DNA of 11,164 bases from Deltaproteobacteria bacterium (GTDB lineage: Bacteria > Desulfobacterota > Desulfobacteria > Desulfobacterales > ETH-SRB1), in contig JAFDFV010000019.1 in the NCBI GenBank assembly GCA_019309665.1, forward strand, positions 1-11,164, written 5' to 3'. The notes below the pieces were generated by a model. The model did not search any database, was not told the origin of the DNA, and saw only the letters and a program-made list of their open reading frames with translations. Both the position numbers and the translations under genes were made by a program. Shown one piece after another: positions 1 through 6,890 of the stretch; the stretch's first letter is position 1, and each line of letters starts with the position of its first letter.

Positions 1-816
1 CCTCAATATTATCAAGCTCCTGCTTGTATTCTGATTTGGAAACTTTACTTACAACGCAAATCACCTTTTTGCGCTGCACCTCCATGATTTCAGAATCAGC
101 TCCCTGCGCGCCATAATACTTTTTCTCATATCCGGCCAGAAACGTAACAAACTCATCATACCTTCTTTGAGCATTTTTTATATTCGGGCAGATAAAAATT
201 GTTATCGGTTTTACAATCCTTTTGCCCGAACGGGTTTTATACGCATACTTTTCCCTGTTTTCCAGATGATTTTTCAGCACCATCTCAAACCGCTGATCAA
301 TTGTGAGACGGTCGTCGCCTTCATCGGTCTCGGTACGGATAATCGAATTGATCTTTTTGATATATTTCTCTTCGGTTGCATCCTTGATGGAGTAATTGAA
401 AATGATATCTGCGAAATACTCATTCTGATTATAGGGAGTGCCGGTAAAGCCGATGTGCCTGGTGATCTTCCAGTGCCGGTAGCCATGTGAACGACCCCGG
501 ACAAGCGATCAGGAAGAGGTAGCTGGTGAAGGAAACTTTCTTCGGTCCCAAAACGCTGCTGAATCTGCAATTTCTGTTTATAATTTTCTCTTCCAAGTTC
601 AGTAACGCTTTTGTAACTGCCGCCCCAGAGATAGATCATGATCTGTTTAATAGCATCATACTGATAGTCACGCGAACCAACCAGCTCGCTGACATATTCT
701 TCTATATCAGAAAAATTGAACTTGTTATAATTGCATTTCCGGATATTTATATCCAGGGTGTGATCGGACAAGTTCAGTCTTTTTATCGCTTTTTGTCTTT
801 TAGGTCTCTTTGCCAT
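1..816 (-). pseudogene. res: Type III Res-like DEAD/DEAH helicase, internally deleted and frameshifted, 3' end beyond window
   Basis: The frame starts at ATG 816-814. Residues 35-110 include VGSRDYQYDAIKQI (Q-motif-like) and LSGVVHMATGTG, the Walker A start of a type III restriction / SF2 helicase. Directly after ATGTG this frame becomes non-helicase sequence and stops at 274. Another minus-strand frame, open from 508 to the window edge, reads HIGFTGTPYNQNEYFADII and onward as a plausible Res-like protein. Motif I is therefore followed almost at once by the TGTP motif, and the intervening DEAD/H-box segment, normally well over 100 residues, is missing. The gene begins 6 bp after the toxin stop, so it is translationally downstream of the TA pair, with no strong SD of its own. 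In an intact type III-like system this subunit would translocate and cleave unmethylated DNA, but this copy should be inactive. An assembly error cannot be excluded. Confidence 0.8.
434..486 (-). other. Deletion scar between helicase motif I and TGTP motif
   Basis: MATGTG is encoded at 486-469 in one frame and FTGTP at 448-434 in another. The 9-bp word AGTGCCGGT occurs at 437-445 and 472-480, because both motifs contain the codons for T-G-T. In the second frame the codons leading into HIGFTGTP read HGYRHWKITR, which looks like real protein and overlaps the Walker A codons. The junction therefore lies within shared sequence at roughly 470-508, as expected for a microhomology-mediated deletion. 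Confidence 0.6.
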
Positions 817-822
817 TTTATC

Positions 823-1095
823 TTAAATTAGCCCCTTTTTTTTCAGGATTGTTTCGTAATCCTTTAGTGACAGCGGACAGTCTATAAGATTCCTGAAGTC
901 CTTTTGTGTAAGCTTTAACTGACTTCTAATTTTATCTGACACCTTTCCTGGAATGCTTCCTTTGCCATGTGAGTAATGAACTCTCAATATCTTTCTCTCT
1001 TTAAAAGTAAACCATCCATATCGGTGTTTTGTAGACCTTACCTCAAGCTTGAGCTTTTTGAAAATTTTCCCAATCTCATTCTTTTTTATCTGCAT
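823..1095 (-). CDS. HicA-like small basic protein, putative toxin of a TA pair
   Basis: This is a 90-residue Lys/Arg-rich protein. I chose the internal ATG at 1095 because GGAGG lies 10 nt upstream of it. A longer frame from 1125 is open but would put an extra 10 residues inside the upstream gene. Visible segments are KKLKLEVRSTKHRYGWF, a central VHYSHGKGSIP with two histidines, and a C-terminal FRNLIDCPLSLKDYETILKKKG. The pattern of a short basic beta-rich N-terminus, a central SHG-like histidine and a helical tail recalls HicA mRNA interferases, but the match is distant and I infer it partly from the partner. It overlaps the upstream putative antitoxin by 10 bp, typical of coupled TA genes, and ends 6 bp before the Res-like gene. 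It shows no sign of damage. It could instead be an uncharacterised accessory of the restriction system. Confidence 0.7.
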   Translation of the reverse strand: MQIKKNEIGKIFKKLKLEVRSTKHRYGWFTFKERKILRVHYSHGKGSIPGKVSDKIRSQLKLTQKDFRNLIDCPLSLKDYETILKKKGLI

Positions 1096-1433
1096 TCGAT
1101 AATTTCCTCCAGATACTGCAACCACTTTCGAGGCAGACTGCCAAGATTCTCTTTATCTTCAATCAAATCCTCAAAAATCTGAATAATTTCGTTGGAAAGC
1201 AAGTCTATGGCTTCAGAAGTGGTATCGGCATAAGATAAAGCCTCTATATCGTCAAAACTCGCAATCACTTTATCTTCTTCAAATTCCAGAGTAACGTAGA
1301 TAGGAGCTTTTAAGTGATATTTAGGATGCTTTAAGGAATTAAGCGGAATAATTCTGTATCTCGTGTCAACTGCATAAATAATTTTTTTGCTAAGATCTTT
1401 ATACTGATCAGGTGTTAGAATGCTTTGTTGCAT
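1086..1433 (-). CDS. HicB-like small acidic protein, putative antitoxin
   Basis: This is a 115-residue acidic protein starting at ATG 1433, with a very strong SD (AAAGGAGG) 5 nt upstream. The middle, YVTLEFEEDKVIASFDDIEALSYADTT followed by SEAIDLLSNEI, has the HicB-like layout: a strand, a charged turn, (I/V)ASF-D-I, then DT.SEAI and a helix. No ribbon-helix-helix or HTH domain is obvious, so DNA binding and autoregulation cannot be claimed. The C-terminus (LPRKWLQYLEEIIE) is a probable helix that could contact the toxin. Its stop overlaps the start of the 90-residue basic protein. An acidic first gene and a basic second gene with overlapping ends are the usual signature of a type II TA operon. 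It sits between the methyltransferase and Res-like genes, so it may stabilise that locus. Confidence 0.72.
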   Translation of the reverse strand: MQQSILTPDQYKDLSKKIIYAVDTRYRIIPLNSLKHPKYHLKAPIYVTLEFEEDKVIASFDDIEALSYADTTSEAIDLLSNEIIQIFEDLIEDKENLGSLPRKWLQYLEEIIECR

Positions 1434-1438
1434 GTGAT

Positions 1439-1455
1439 CCTCCTTTCAAAAAAGG
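1439..1455 (-). promoter_or_regulatory. SD of the antitoxin gene with a small overlapping hairpin
   Basis: On the minus strand AGGAGG (1444-1439) lies 5 nt before the ATG. Just upstream, CCTTT-TTTG-AAAGG (1455-1442) can form a 5-bp hairpin with a 4-nt loop whose 3' arm overlaps the first bases of the SD. It could modestly mask the site. The stem is short and AT-rich, so regulation is only a possibility. Confidence 0.35.
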
Positions 1456-1480
1456 CAGTAATTATTCAGGAGTTTAGCCT

Positions 1481-1549
1481 GAAGGTAGAAGGCTGAAGTG
1501 ATCTAACAGTCTTCCACCTTCTATCTTTCCCCTTCAGTCTTCTACCTTC
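1481..1549. repeat. Inverted repeat, 18-bp arms with one mismatch, in the methyltransferase-TA gap
   Basis: GAAGGTAGAAGGCTGAAG (1481-1498) pairs with CTTCAGTCTTCTACCTTC (1532-1549), matching at 17 of 18 positions with a 33-nt loop. The loop contains a third, degenerate copy of the right arm (about 1511-1530), so alternative pairings are possible. It fills most of the gap between the methyltransferase stop and the antitoxin start. No T-run follows in the direction of transcription, so it is not a standard intrinsic terminator. It may be a dispersed intergenic repeat or an mRNA-processing/stability hairpin. Confidence 0.75.
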
Positions 1550-1554
1550 CAACT

Positions 1555-3324
1555 TCACACTACAAAAGGTTTGCTCTCGTTTCCGTGTTTATCAATGGCA
1601 ATAACCGCGACGCTCTCCGTCAGACCGGTCATTCTGATTTTGCCCTCATCGCTAATATCTTTGGCAAATACCGTTCTGTCCATATCAAAAATATCACCGT
1701 CATAATCAACATCCACAAGCAGCATCGCAAGCCCGTCAAGCGCTTTTAAACGCTCGCCCTGCTTATCCAGAATCTTTGTCTCAAACCTGGTAATCTTCAA
1801 GCCCTGTTTGGTTTTCTCAACCTCAATCTCAACATCATCATTAAAATAAAACCCTGTGGAATTAATGAGGTTGTTGACATTTTCCTGGGAGCTTGGCTGC
1901 TGCTGTATCTGAAAATTGCGTGACACATCTTCCAGTATTTTGTAGGGAAATTTCAGCATCTTAAAATGCACCTCATTGCCGGCGCTGTTTTTCATGGTTG
2001 TATCGCCAACAAGGGTGCAGGTCTCCGGTGTGATAATATAGTAATTGCCCTTCAGCTTGCCGCGGGACTGCAAAATGATCCCTTTGAGATACTTCTCATC
2101 AATTCTGATGTTCTTCAAATACTCATCATTCCACACAGGGTAAACCTCAACCGGATCTCCCTCTTTTTCGCCAAATATATTGGCAAGCCTGTATTTGCCT
2201 GACAAATCCTTTTCATCCCGGCTGCTCTGAAAAAGCCCTAACACAAAATCGATATAGGCGTCCTTGTTCTCCCTGAGCTTCATAATGCGGGAAAAATCAT
2301 AAGCCCCAGTAGAAACCACACAAAACGGTTTTGGAGTCTCGCCATATTTTTGATTTTTCTTTATCCCGCCTTTAACGGAACCAAGTGCCTTTGACTCGCC
2401 AATCCTGAGCATCCGCTTTTGCATTGTGTAGATTGCATGCTTTCCAAAATCGCACACAATCCAGCGTCTTCCGAGTTTTTCCGCAACTGCTGCGGTAGTG
2501 CCGGAACCGCCGAAGACGTCTATGACGAGATCGCCGGGGTTAGAGGAAGCACGAATGATACGTTCGAGGAGAGCTTCGGGTTTTTGGGTAGGGTAATCAA
2601 GCCTTTCTTTTGACGATGTATTAACGATAGGAATTTTCCATGTACTACTTAGATTTCTCCCCTTAGATATTACTTCATCAATATATATCTTATATTCATG
2701 ACTTTTACCTTTCCCCGCATGTCCCCATATCCATTCTCTTCCATCATCATCTTTATGCAGTTCTTGTTTTTTCATCTTTAAGTATTCATCACGATCAATT
2801 GGCTCTGTCACTTCATTCAATCTGTGTTTATCAGATTTGGAGTACAAATAGATACTGTTATGCTTACAATTAAATTTCTTGGGTGAATACATCAATCTAC
2901 CTGTAAAACTCCATATAATTTCATTTCTAAAATTCTCTTTTCCAAAAATTTCATCTGTTATCAACTTAACATAATGACTCATCTTCTCATCTAAATGCAC
3001 ATACATAGAGCCATTGTCAGCCAAAATTTCTCTCAGATATATCAAATGTTCTCTTAAACCTTCAATAAATTCTGTAGAGTGTACTTTGTCAGAATAGCTT
3101 TTTTCATCCCCTGAACCCTTAAAATCACTCTTTGTTGCAAACGGCGGATCAATATAAATCAGCTTCACCTTGCCCTTGACCCTACCCTTGATCAGCGGAT
3201 CGGCATTCCGATAACAGGTTTTCAGGAATTGCAGATTATCCCCCTGCACAATCAGGTTCTGCCAGTTATCATCCGTTCCGTTCTTTGCTTTCTTAAATAG
3301 ATCAAGCTGGGTTTCGCCGGTCAA
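1555..3324 (-). CDS. mod: Type III Mod-like beta-class DNA methyltransferase (catalytic body after an in-frame TAG)
   Basis: This is a 589-residue frame, counted from TTG 3324. The SAM-dependent amino-methyltransferase motifs appear in beta-class order. Motif IV IYIDPPF is at residues 57-62. A target-recognition stretch follows at about 130-235. Then come YPTQKPEALLERII (about 244) and motif I FGGSGTT (271-277). This is typical of N6-adenine/N4-cytosine enzymes of type III and related systems. Residues 350-589 form a C-terminal region I cannot assign. The frame is open upstream of 3324 for 20 more codons to the TAG at 3387-3385. Beyond that it joins the 66-codon piece starting at 3585, which looks like the missing N-terminus. 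A purine-rich stretch (AAAGGCGG) precedes TTG 3324, so internal initiation is possible. All catalytic motifs lie in this part, so activity might survive. The Res partner downstream is deleted. Confidence 0.85.
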   Translation of the reverse strand: MTGETQLDLFKKAKNGTDDNWQNLIVQGDNLQFLKTCYRNADPLIKGRVKGKVKLIYIDPPFATKSDFKGSGDEKSYSDKVHSTEFIEGLREHLIYLREILADNGSMYVHLDEKMSHYVKLITDEIFGKENFRNEIIWSFTGRLMYSPKKFNCKHNSIYLYSKSDKHRLNEVTEPIDRDEYLKMKKQELHKDDDGREWIWGHAGKGKSHEYKIYIDEVISKGRNLSSTWKIPIVNTSSKERLDYPTQKPEALLERIIRASSNPGDLVIDVFGGSGTTAAVAEKLGRRWIVCDFGKHAIYTMQKRMLRIGESKALGSVKGGIKKNQKYGETPKPFCVVSTGAYDFSRIMKLRENKDAYIDFVLGLFQSSRDEKDLSGKYRLANIFGEKEGDPVEVYPVWNDEYLKNIRIDEKYLKGIILQSRGKLKGNYYIITPETCTLVGDTTMKNSAGNEVHFKMLKFPYKILEDVSRNFQIQQQPSSQENVNNLINSTGFYFNDDVEIEVEKTKQGLKITRFETKILDKQGERLKALDGLAMLLVDVDYDGDIFDMDRTVFAKDISDEGKIRMTGLTESVAVIAIDKHGNESKPFVV

Positions 3325-3384
3325 ACTGCCGCCTTTAAAACACCGTTCAACCTGTAGCGGCGAGCCGGCATCTGTCGGAGACGC

Positions 3385-3585
3385 CTAGTTCAAAATAGCG
3401 GCCTCGCTTCTTTTCCCCGCATATTCAAGTGTGACAATCTTAGCCCTGTCCAGTTTTGCAACATCAAATTTCTCAGCCAGCCCCGGAAAAAGTTTTGTCA
3501 TCAGCTCTGGAGGCAGTTCAACATTGTTATTCAGCCCCTCAATTATTGTTTTCTTTTCTTCATCTGTAAGGTCGGTCTTTACCAT
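3385..3585 (-). CDS. N-terminal fragment of the Mod-like methyltransferase, ended by TAG
   Basis: This is a 66-codon frame from ATG 3585 with AGGAG 6 nt upstream, 24 bp after the TrlF-type gene, so it is clearly the next cistron of that operon. The N-terminal half is acidic and helical (LTDEEKKTIIEGL, then PPELMTKLFPGLAEKF), and the end reads KIVTLEYAGKRSEAAILN. The LEYAGK-type ending is what I recall as the N-terminal segment of Mod-like methyltransferases just before the catalytic domain. It is in the same frame as the methyltransferase body (start-to-start distance 261 nt, divisible by 3). The codons after the TAG continue sensibly, including PLQVERCFKGG. I therefore read it as the front of one 676-codon gene split by a nonsense codon, not an independent small protein. 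An independent small accessory protein is the alternative. Confidence 0.75.
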   Translation of the reverse strand: MVKTDLTDEEKKTIIEGLNNNVELPPELMTKLFPGLAEKFDVAKLDRAKIVTLEYAGKRSEAAILN

Positions 3586-3609
3586 GAAATACTCCTGGAT
3601 TCTGAGCGA

Positions 3610-6600
3610 TCATAAGTCTTCGTCTAATAAAGAACTTTGCTGAAAATAGTATTTTGAGTCACGGTTATCGAAAGCTGGCATAGTGCCTTCAAGGATGTCT
3701 ACAACTGCTTTGTTAATTGCAGGATTCTCAATAGCCCCTGAAATATAGGTCATCCTATAGTCGCCTTTCTTATTCAAGTCGGCACATATGACTTGCTCCG
3801 CATCACATACTACAGCGAGGTTTGGATTGTGTGTCACTATTACAATTTGTCGTCTTTCTTTTGCTTCTTTCATACAGGGTACAAGCAATTCATACACTGT
3901 TTGGTTGTCAAGATTCTCTTCTGGTTGATCAATGATCAACGGAATATCGTCCTTGTCGACCAGAAGATAAAAGATGAGTAGGAGTGTTCCACGCTCACCT
4001 GGCGATAGCTCACCGAGTTCTTTGTCTCCCATTCTCAAGGAGTATCGTGGCTTCAGATAATCCAGCGAAAAAATCATGTCGTAAAGTTCTAATACGCTTT
4101 TGCCCTTTCGCATTTGCTCAACCACTTTGACGGGTTTCCCTCCAGACCTTTTGTCCTTGCAAAGTGCCTCATCGATTTCTTGCAAGAAGCTTTCGATTCC
4201 GCTTTCTGTATTAAAATCTTGGCGTTGGAAAATCTCGGCCAGCATTTTGTGCCCTTCCTCGACTCCGCAGAATGAGCCTGCCACGCCACGATTGATGTAC
4301 TCAAAGAAAGATTCTTCAAATCCTGTGTCAACAATTCCAACTTCAAAATTTAGTTGAAACTTGTCCCTTGATAGCGGTCTTTTTTCTATGAAATCTTGTA
4401 CTGGGGCATATAGTTCACGGTATGTCTCTGTCAAATTCCGGATAACCGAATGTATCTCCTTCGCTTTCGTCAGTCGCTGAGCAGAGACATCGTTCATTTG
4501 AGCGGGAACAGCTTTCAATCCCTCAATTTGCTTTTTGTAGAAGCTTAGTGTCCCAATTGTACTTTCTGTTCCTAATATTTCACTTCTCTTTTTTCCCCAC
4601 GCCTTTAATGCGGATGTATAGGCCTGATACTTCTTGTTTGGTTCATCAAGCCTTGTGCGTAATTCGCTAATTTTGGATTCTGTTAGCTTTTTCTTCTGCG
4701 CAAGGCTTCCCTCTACTTGAGTATCAAGTTCTTGGTCGGCTTTTTTCTTGGCATCTGTAAAAACTTTCTGCTTGTCATGGAGCGGCTGCTTGTCAATGGT
4801 GTATTTTAGAATTGATTCTCGTGCAACGTCTATGGTTTTTAATTCGTCCTTACTGCCATCGATAAACGCTTGCACTTGACGATCAAGGTTATCCAATCTT
4901 TCAAGTAGTTTATTAGTGGTGGATATGAGTGCTGTAAATAGCGACAGTTTCTCATTCATCAACAAGATATTGTTTTCGTATTCGGTGAGTTGCTTTTTTT
5001 CCAGCTCAACTGCTTCCGCTACTTCGGCAATTTCTTTCTGTTTTACTGGATCGTTATTGGGCGCAGGAATCTCTGTCGGCTTTGTTTTGTCATGTGCATC
5101 AAGTTCGAGTTGCTTTTGTAATAAGAGATTGTCCAGTTTGAGACGATGCTCATCTGAGCATTGTTCTGTCAGTGCAATGATACGCTCATTTATCTGGTGA
5201 AGTTCCACATTGAGGTGTTGTATCCTTGTAGTTGCTTCAGAGGTTCTATAGGCGATCAACTCATCAAGGGAACCTTTGTTGAGACGGTCAGAAAAATCCA
5301 CATGCGAGAAGATTACTTTCTTTAGTTCTTGATCAAAGCCTGATTCTTCAATGTTGCCGAGTTGGGTACCGATCTTCTCAAGGAAGTTTTGCGGGATATA
5401 CTTGGTCAACTCGGGTTGAGCCGAGTCAACAGAATCATCTAAGCCCTTTGTGATCGTCGTGTCACTTTCCCATGTTAGAGTTGCTTGAAAATGTTTTGCC
5501 TTGTTGTCCTTTGGTTGTTTGAAGTTATTAGATAATAGAAAGGTGAAATCGCCGTGTTGCTTTGTGTTACACAGCAGACCAAGTGTGTCTGTAAGAGCAC
5601 TTTTCCCTTTGCCTTTATTGCCAATTATCGCGACCATGTTTGTATTGAGCGGGATGTCGTTGTCGAACCATATTTCGTTGTGGGTATCGCCGAGGGTACT
5701 ATCAGGTTTCCTTTCAATGCGTATGTTTTGTATATATTTGGTGGTGTTGTTCTGCACATGCACCAGTGCAGGCGGAATGTCGCCCACAAAAACTCTGCCA
5801 TTCAGCTCGTTTAGTACCTGTAAGAGGCCCTGAAATGTTGGGTCAGCCTTGACCCATGTGAAGCAGTTTCCGAGTCTGTCTTTGTCGCTGGCATCTGAGA
5901 ACCTGTGTGCGTCGCTACAATCAAGAAGGCGGTCATTAACCCCTGAGTTGGATATGTGTTGTTTTGCTTGTTGCCAAGCCTCAATGCTTTCGGCTGAAAT
6001 GAACACTAAGTCTGCGGCATTGATGATGGTCTTTTTCTCGGCTATGGAATGGTCATTCCATTTGATGTAAGCCCACTCTGTTTTGCCGACAGCGGTTACG
6101 ACTTTATCTTCGAAATAATGAGACTGTAGGACTTCACGAACAGCCTCAAAGCTAATGCAAAGGTTATTGAATCCTTCGATTAACGGTGCGTTGAAATTCA
6201 CCCGTTCATCGGGTGGTACGCTTTTAATTATCATTTGTCCCAAGTCTTCAAGACTGTCACGTGTGGGCAATGCAGCCCACTTGCTGCCTTTTCTAAGGTG
6301 TTCGTACTGTGGTGAGAGAACATATTTACTCGAAAGTGCGTTAAGAAACTGTTGCTCTATTAATTCCGGCTTGAGTTCATTCGAGAGAATAATGTGTAAG
6401 TTTACACGGCTGAGATGACCGGCGCTTCCGCCAAACTTATCCAGCCTCAATTCAATGACTGGGAGAAACAGATCGATATTAGATAGTCGCCCATTTGCTT
6501 GTTCTTCTAAGATGCGCTTGTAGCCAGTGAGGAAGATATAGTCGTTAATCCCAATTACCTTAAATTCGGGAGGGAGTGCTTCAATTTCGCTCAGGAATCT

Positions 6601-6699
6601 GTCCCAAGGATCCGGGCCAGAGTAGTTGTGGACAAGTGAATCTGGTGTGTGGACGTGTAAGTCCCACTTGCGCCAGAGTGAACCTCTTGGATCATTCAT
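3610..6699 (-). CDS. trlF: TrlF-type PHP-domain / SMC-like ATPase
   Basis: This is a 1029-residue protein starting at ATG 6699 with AGAGG about 7 nt upstream. The N-terminus is PHP-like, with metal-ligand motif DLHVHT (13-18), VIGINDY (48-54), VIELRL (81-86) and DCSDAH (260-265). Then comes the family-like WVKADPTFQGL (282-292) and a split ABC/SMC-type ATPase. Walker A GNKGKGKS is at 360-367. A long helical coiled-coil insertion occupies roughly 470-790. The ABC signature LSPGERG (898-904), Walker B LIIDQPEENLD (from 921) and H-loop VTHNPN (955-960) follow. The ATPase resembles RecN/RloC-like proteins, and the PHP domain suggests a metal-dependent phosphoesterase or nuclease. I know such proteins under the TrlF family name as defense-island genes whose exact target is not settled. 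It sits 24 bp ahead of the methyltransferase frame, suggesting a guard or effector tied to the restriction system. All key residues are present and I see no damage. Confidence 0.88.
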   Translation of the reverse strand: MNDPRGSLWRKWDLHVHTPDSLVHNYSGPDPWDRFLSEIEALPPEFKVIGINDYIFLTGYKRILEEQANGRLSNIDLFLPVIELRLDKFGGSAGHLSRVNLHIILSNELKPELIEQQFLNALSSKYVLSPQYEHLRKGSKWAALPTRDSLEDLGQMIIKSVPPDERVNFNAPLIEGFNNLCISFEAVREVLQSHYFEDKVVTAVGKTEWAYIKWNDHSIAEKKTIINAADLVFISAESIEAWQQAKQHISNSGVNDRLLDCSDAHRFSDASDKDRLGNCFTWVKADPTFQGLLQVLNELNGRVFVGDIPPALVHVQNNTTKYIQNIRIERKPDSTLGDTHNEIWFDNDIPLNTNMVAIIGNKGKGKSALTDTLGLLCNTKQHGDFTFLLSNNFKQPKDNKAKHFQATLTWESDTTITKGLDDSVDSAQPELTKYIPQNFLEKIGTQLGNIEESGFDQELKKVIFSHVDFSDRLNKGSLDELIAYRTSEATTRIQHLNVELHQINERIIALTEQCSDEHRLKLDNLLLQKQLELDAHDKTKPTEIPAPNNDPVKQKEIAEVAEAVELEKKQLTEYENNILLMNEKLSLFTALISTTNKLLERLDNLDRQVQAFIDGSKDELKTIDVARESILKYTIDKQPLHDKQKVFTDAKKKADQELDTQVEGSLAQKKKLTESKISELRTRLDEPNKKYQAYTSALKAWGKKRSEILGTESTIGTLSFYKKQIEGLKAVPAQMNDVSAQRLTKAKEIHSVIRNLTETYRELYAPVQDFIEKRPLSRDKFQLNFEVGIVDTGFEESFFEYINRGVAGSFCGVEEGHKMLAEIFQRQDFNTESGIESFLQEIDEALCKDKRSGGKPVKVVEQMRKGKSVLELYDMIFSLDYLKPRYSLRMGDKELGELSPGERGTLLLIFYLLVDKDDIPLIIDQPEENLDNQTVYELLVPCMKEAKERRQIVIVTHNPNLAVVCDAEQVICADLNKKGDYRMTYISGAIENPAINKAVVDILEGTMPAFDNRDSKYYFQQSSLLDEDL

Positions 6700-6791
6700 T
6701 ATGCAACCTCTGAAGTTTTACTAGAGTGGTCTACCATATCACCTTATTACTATGGCCACCCATTGATTGACAGGTAAATTTGTCTTTCTCT

Positions 6792-6821
6792 ATTATCTCC
6801 AATTTTGCTACTATTTTCTAA
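6792..6821 (-). promoter_or_regulatory. Possible sigma70-like promoter for the TrlF operon
   Basis: On the minus strand, TTAGAA (6821-6816), an 18-nt spacer and GATAAT (6797-6792) form a weak -35 / good -10 pair, about 90 bp upstream of ATG 6699. The region is AT-rich, so chance matches are likely. It lies just after the candidate pycC terminator, which fits a new transcription unit starting here. Confidence 0.25.
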
Positions 6822-6836
6822 TTCCAGGGACAACAC

Positions 6837-6885
6837 ACCTGTTCCCCGAAGAAAAAAGGCAATAATATATATACTGCCCCCAATT
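6837..6885. repeat. Left copy of the direct repeat flanking the Pycsar-like module
   Basis: This 49-bp stretch matches 8311-8358 in the same orientation, with 40 identities over 49 aligned columns and one single-base gap by my hand alignment. The core 6845-6868 matches 8318-8341 at 23 of 24 positions (CCCGAAGAA, then AAAGGCAATAATAT). It lies just beyond the pycC stop. The two copies bracket exactly the two Pycsar-like genes. Confidence 0.8.
6852..6878 (-). terminator. Candidate intrinsic terminator after pycC
   Basis: Reading the minus strand, GGCAGTA (6878-6872) pairs with TATTGCC (6864-6858) as a 7-bp stem with one G-U pair and a 7-nt AT loop. Six T's follow directly (6857-6852). It begins 12 nt past the pycC stop codon. 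The stem is short and AT-rich, but the position and T-run support termination of the Pycsar-like transcript. Confidence 0.6.
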
Positions 6886-6890
6886 TTATA

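Noticed and set aside
167..831. Plus-strand frames at 167-490 and 526-831
   Set aside because: They are antisense to the Res-like gene and do not resemble known proteins.
1096..1125. Start at 1125 for the HicA-like gene
   Set aside because: It would extend 40 bp into the antitoxin gene with an atypical first stretch; ATG 1095 has a good GGAGG.
1481..1549. CRISPR-like or intrinsic terminator reading of the inverted repeat
   Set aside because: There is no regular repeat-spacer pattern and no T-run after the stem in the direction of transcription.
4916..5833. Plus-strand frames opposite the TrlF-type gene (4916-5200, 5501-5833, 5554-5814)
   Set aside because: They are antisense shadows of the coiled-coil and ATPase coding sequence, with no SD, no motifs and serine/cysteine-rich low-quality translations.
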